Position numbers and translations under genes: made by a program. DNA of 64,000 nucleotides from Diabrotica undecimpunctata. Lineage: Eukaryota > Arthropoda > Insecta > Coleoptera > Chrysomelidae. Below, piece by piece: positions 63,933 through 64,000 of the stretch. Position 1 is the first letter of the stretch. The number at the start of each line of letters is the position of its first letter. The stretch lies in the NCBI RefSeq assembly GCF_040954645.1, contig NC_092806.1:136104976-136168975 (forward strand), in the 5' to 3' direction. The notes below the pieces were generated by a model. That model did not search any database. It saw only the letters and a list, made by a program, of their open reading frames with translations, and had not been told where the DNA came from.

Positions 63933-64000
63933 AAGAGTTAAAAATAAATTTTGTTGAAGTTTTGAAAACAAAGTTTTTAGTGTTTTATTGTTACAGAATA

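Larger units (their letters stand above)
62640..63960 (+). mobile_element. Penelope-like element, 5'-truncated, with 3' hammerhead-like end
   Basis: Contains the second half of a PLE RT, the GIY-YIG endonuclease that defines canonical PLEs, and a downstream region ending with a hammerhead-like sequence at 63892-63932, where a PLE terminal repeat is expected. The 5' part is missing; the preceding 50 bases join a LINE fragment. PLEs insert through target-primed reverse transcription. Confidence 0.85.

Overview
The window looks like intergenic or intronic DNA from a transposon-rich arthropod nuclear genome, most likely an insect. It is AT-rich, has no bacterial-style gene packing, and is filled with insect-type repeats: several non-LTR retrotransposon (LINE) families, Tc1/mariner, hAT and piggyBac DNA transposons, a gypsy-type LTR element and a Penelope-like element (PLE). 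Which insect order it comes from cannot be told from the sequence; a beetle or bug is a guess. Nearly every coding stretch is a transposon gene, usually truncated, frameshifted or split by a younger insertion. The only sequence resembling a cellular protein gene is a broken matrix-metalloproteinase copy (41.1-42.25 kb, minus strand).

Layout. 0-1.4 kb: an open reverse-transcriptase (RT) frame running off the left edge. 2.3-3.2 kb: Jockey-type endonuclease remnant. 3.3-4.8 kb: complete-ended Tc1 element. 4.9-5.7 kb: LINE remnant. 5.9-6.1 kb: inverted repeat with a hammerhead-ribozyme fold. 7.3-9.1 kb: decayed DDE-like gene split by a LINE fragment whose removal restores the frame. 9.4-12.9 kb: two LINEs, one nested against the other. 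15.9-19.4 kb: gypsy-type element with two LTRs and gag-protease but no RT or integrase. 19.4-20.05 kb: hAT fragment. 20.6-23.3 kb: mariner-like element with unusually long compound inverted ends. 24.06-27.0 kb: LINE remnant split by a 2.63-kb hAT, itself carrying a fold-back with hammerhead-like folds on both arms. 27.2-39.2 kb: a run of minus-strand LINEs with a piggyBac remnant and a plus-strand RT scrap. 40.3-40.9 kb: two tandem-repeat blocks. 41.1-42.25 kb: metalloproteinase copy. 43.1-50.9 kb: LINEs, a mariner-type transposase and a GC-rich MITE-like insertion. 51.6-51.7 kb: hairpin holding a near-canonical hammerhead. 51.8-55.7 kb: Jockey element split by 1.8 kb of foreign DNA. 56.5-57.9 kb: another mariner-like element. 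57.9-61.2 kb: nothing recognised. 61.2-62.6 kb: LINE 3' ends. 62.6-64 kb: PLE with RT, GIY-YIG endonuclease and a hammerhead-like 3' end.

The most interesting signal is recurring RNA structure rather than a protein system. At least four loci hold the hammerhead order stem I - CUGANGA - stem II - GAAA - very short palindromic stem III - H17 - stem I. Three lie in short inverted repeats with no protein gene, and one lies just after the PLE genes. PLEs are known to carry minimal hammerheads in their terminal repeats, so the parsimonious reading is that the protein-less inverted repeats are PLE-derived, retrozyme-like elements. All folds and family assignments here were made by eye; no database search, folding program or RNA data was available.
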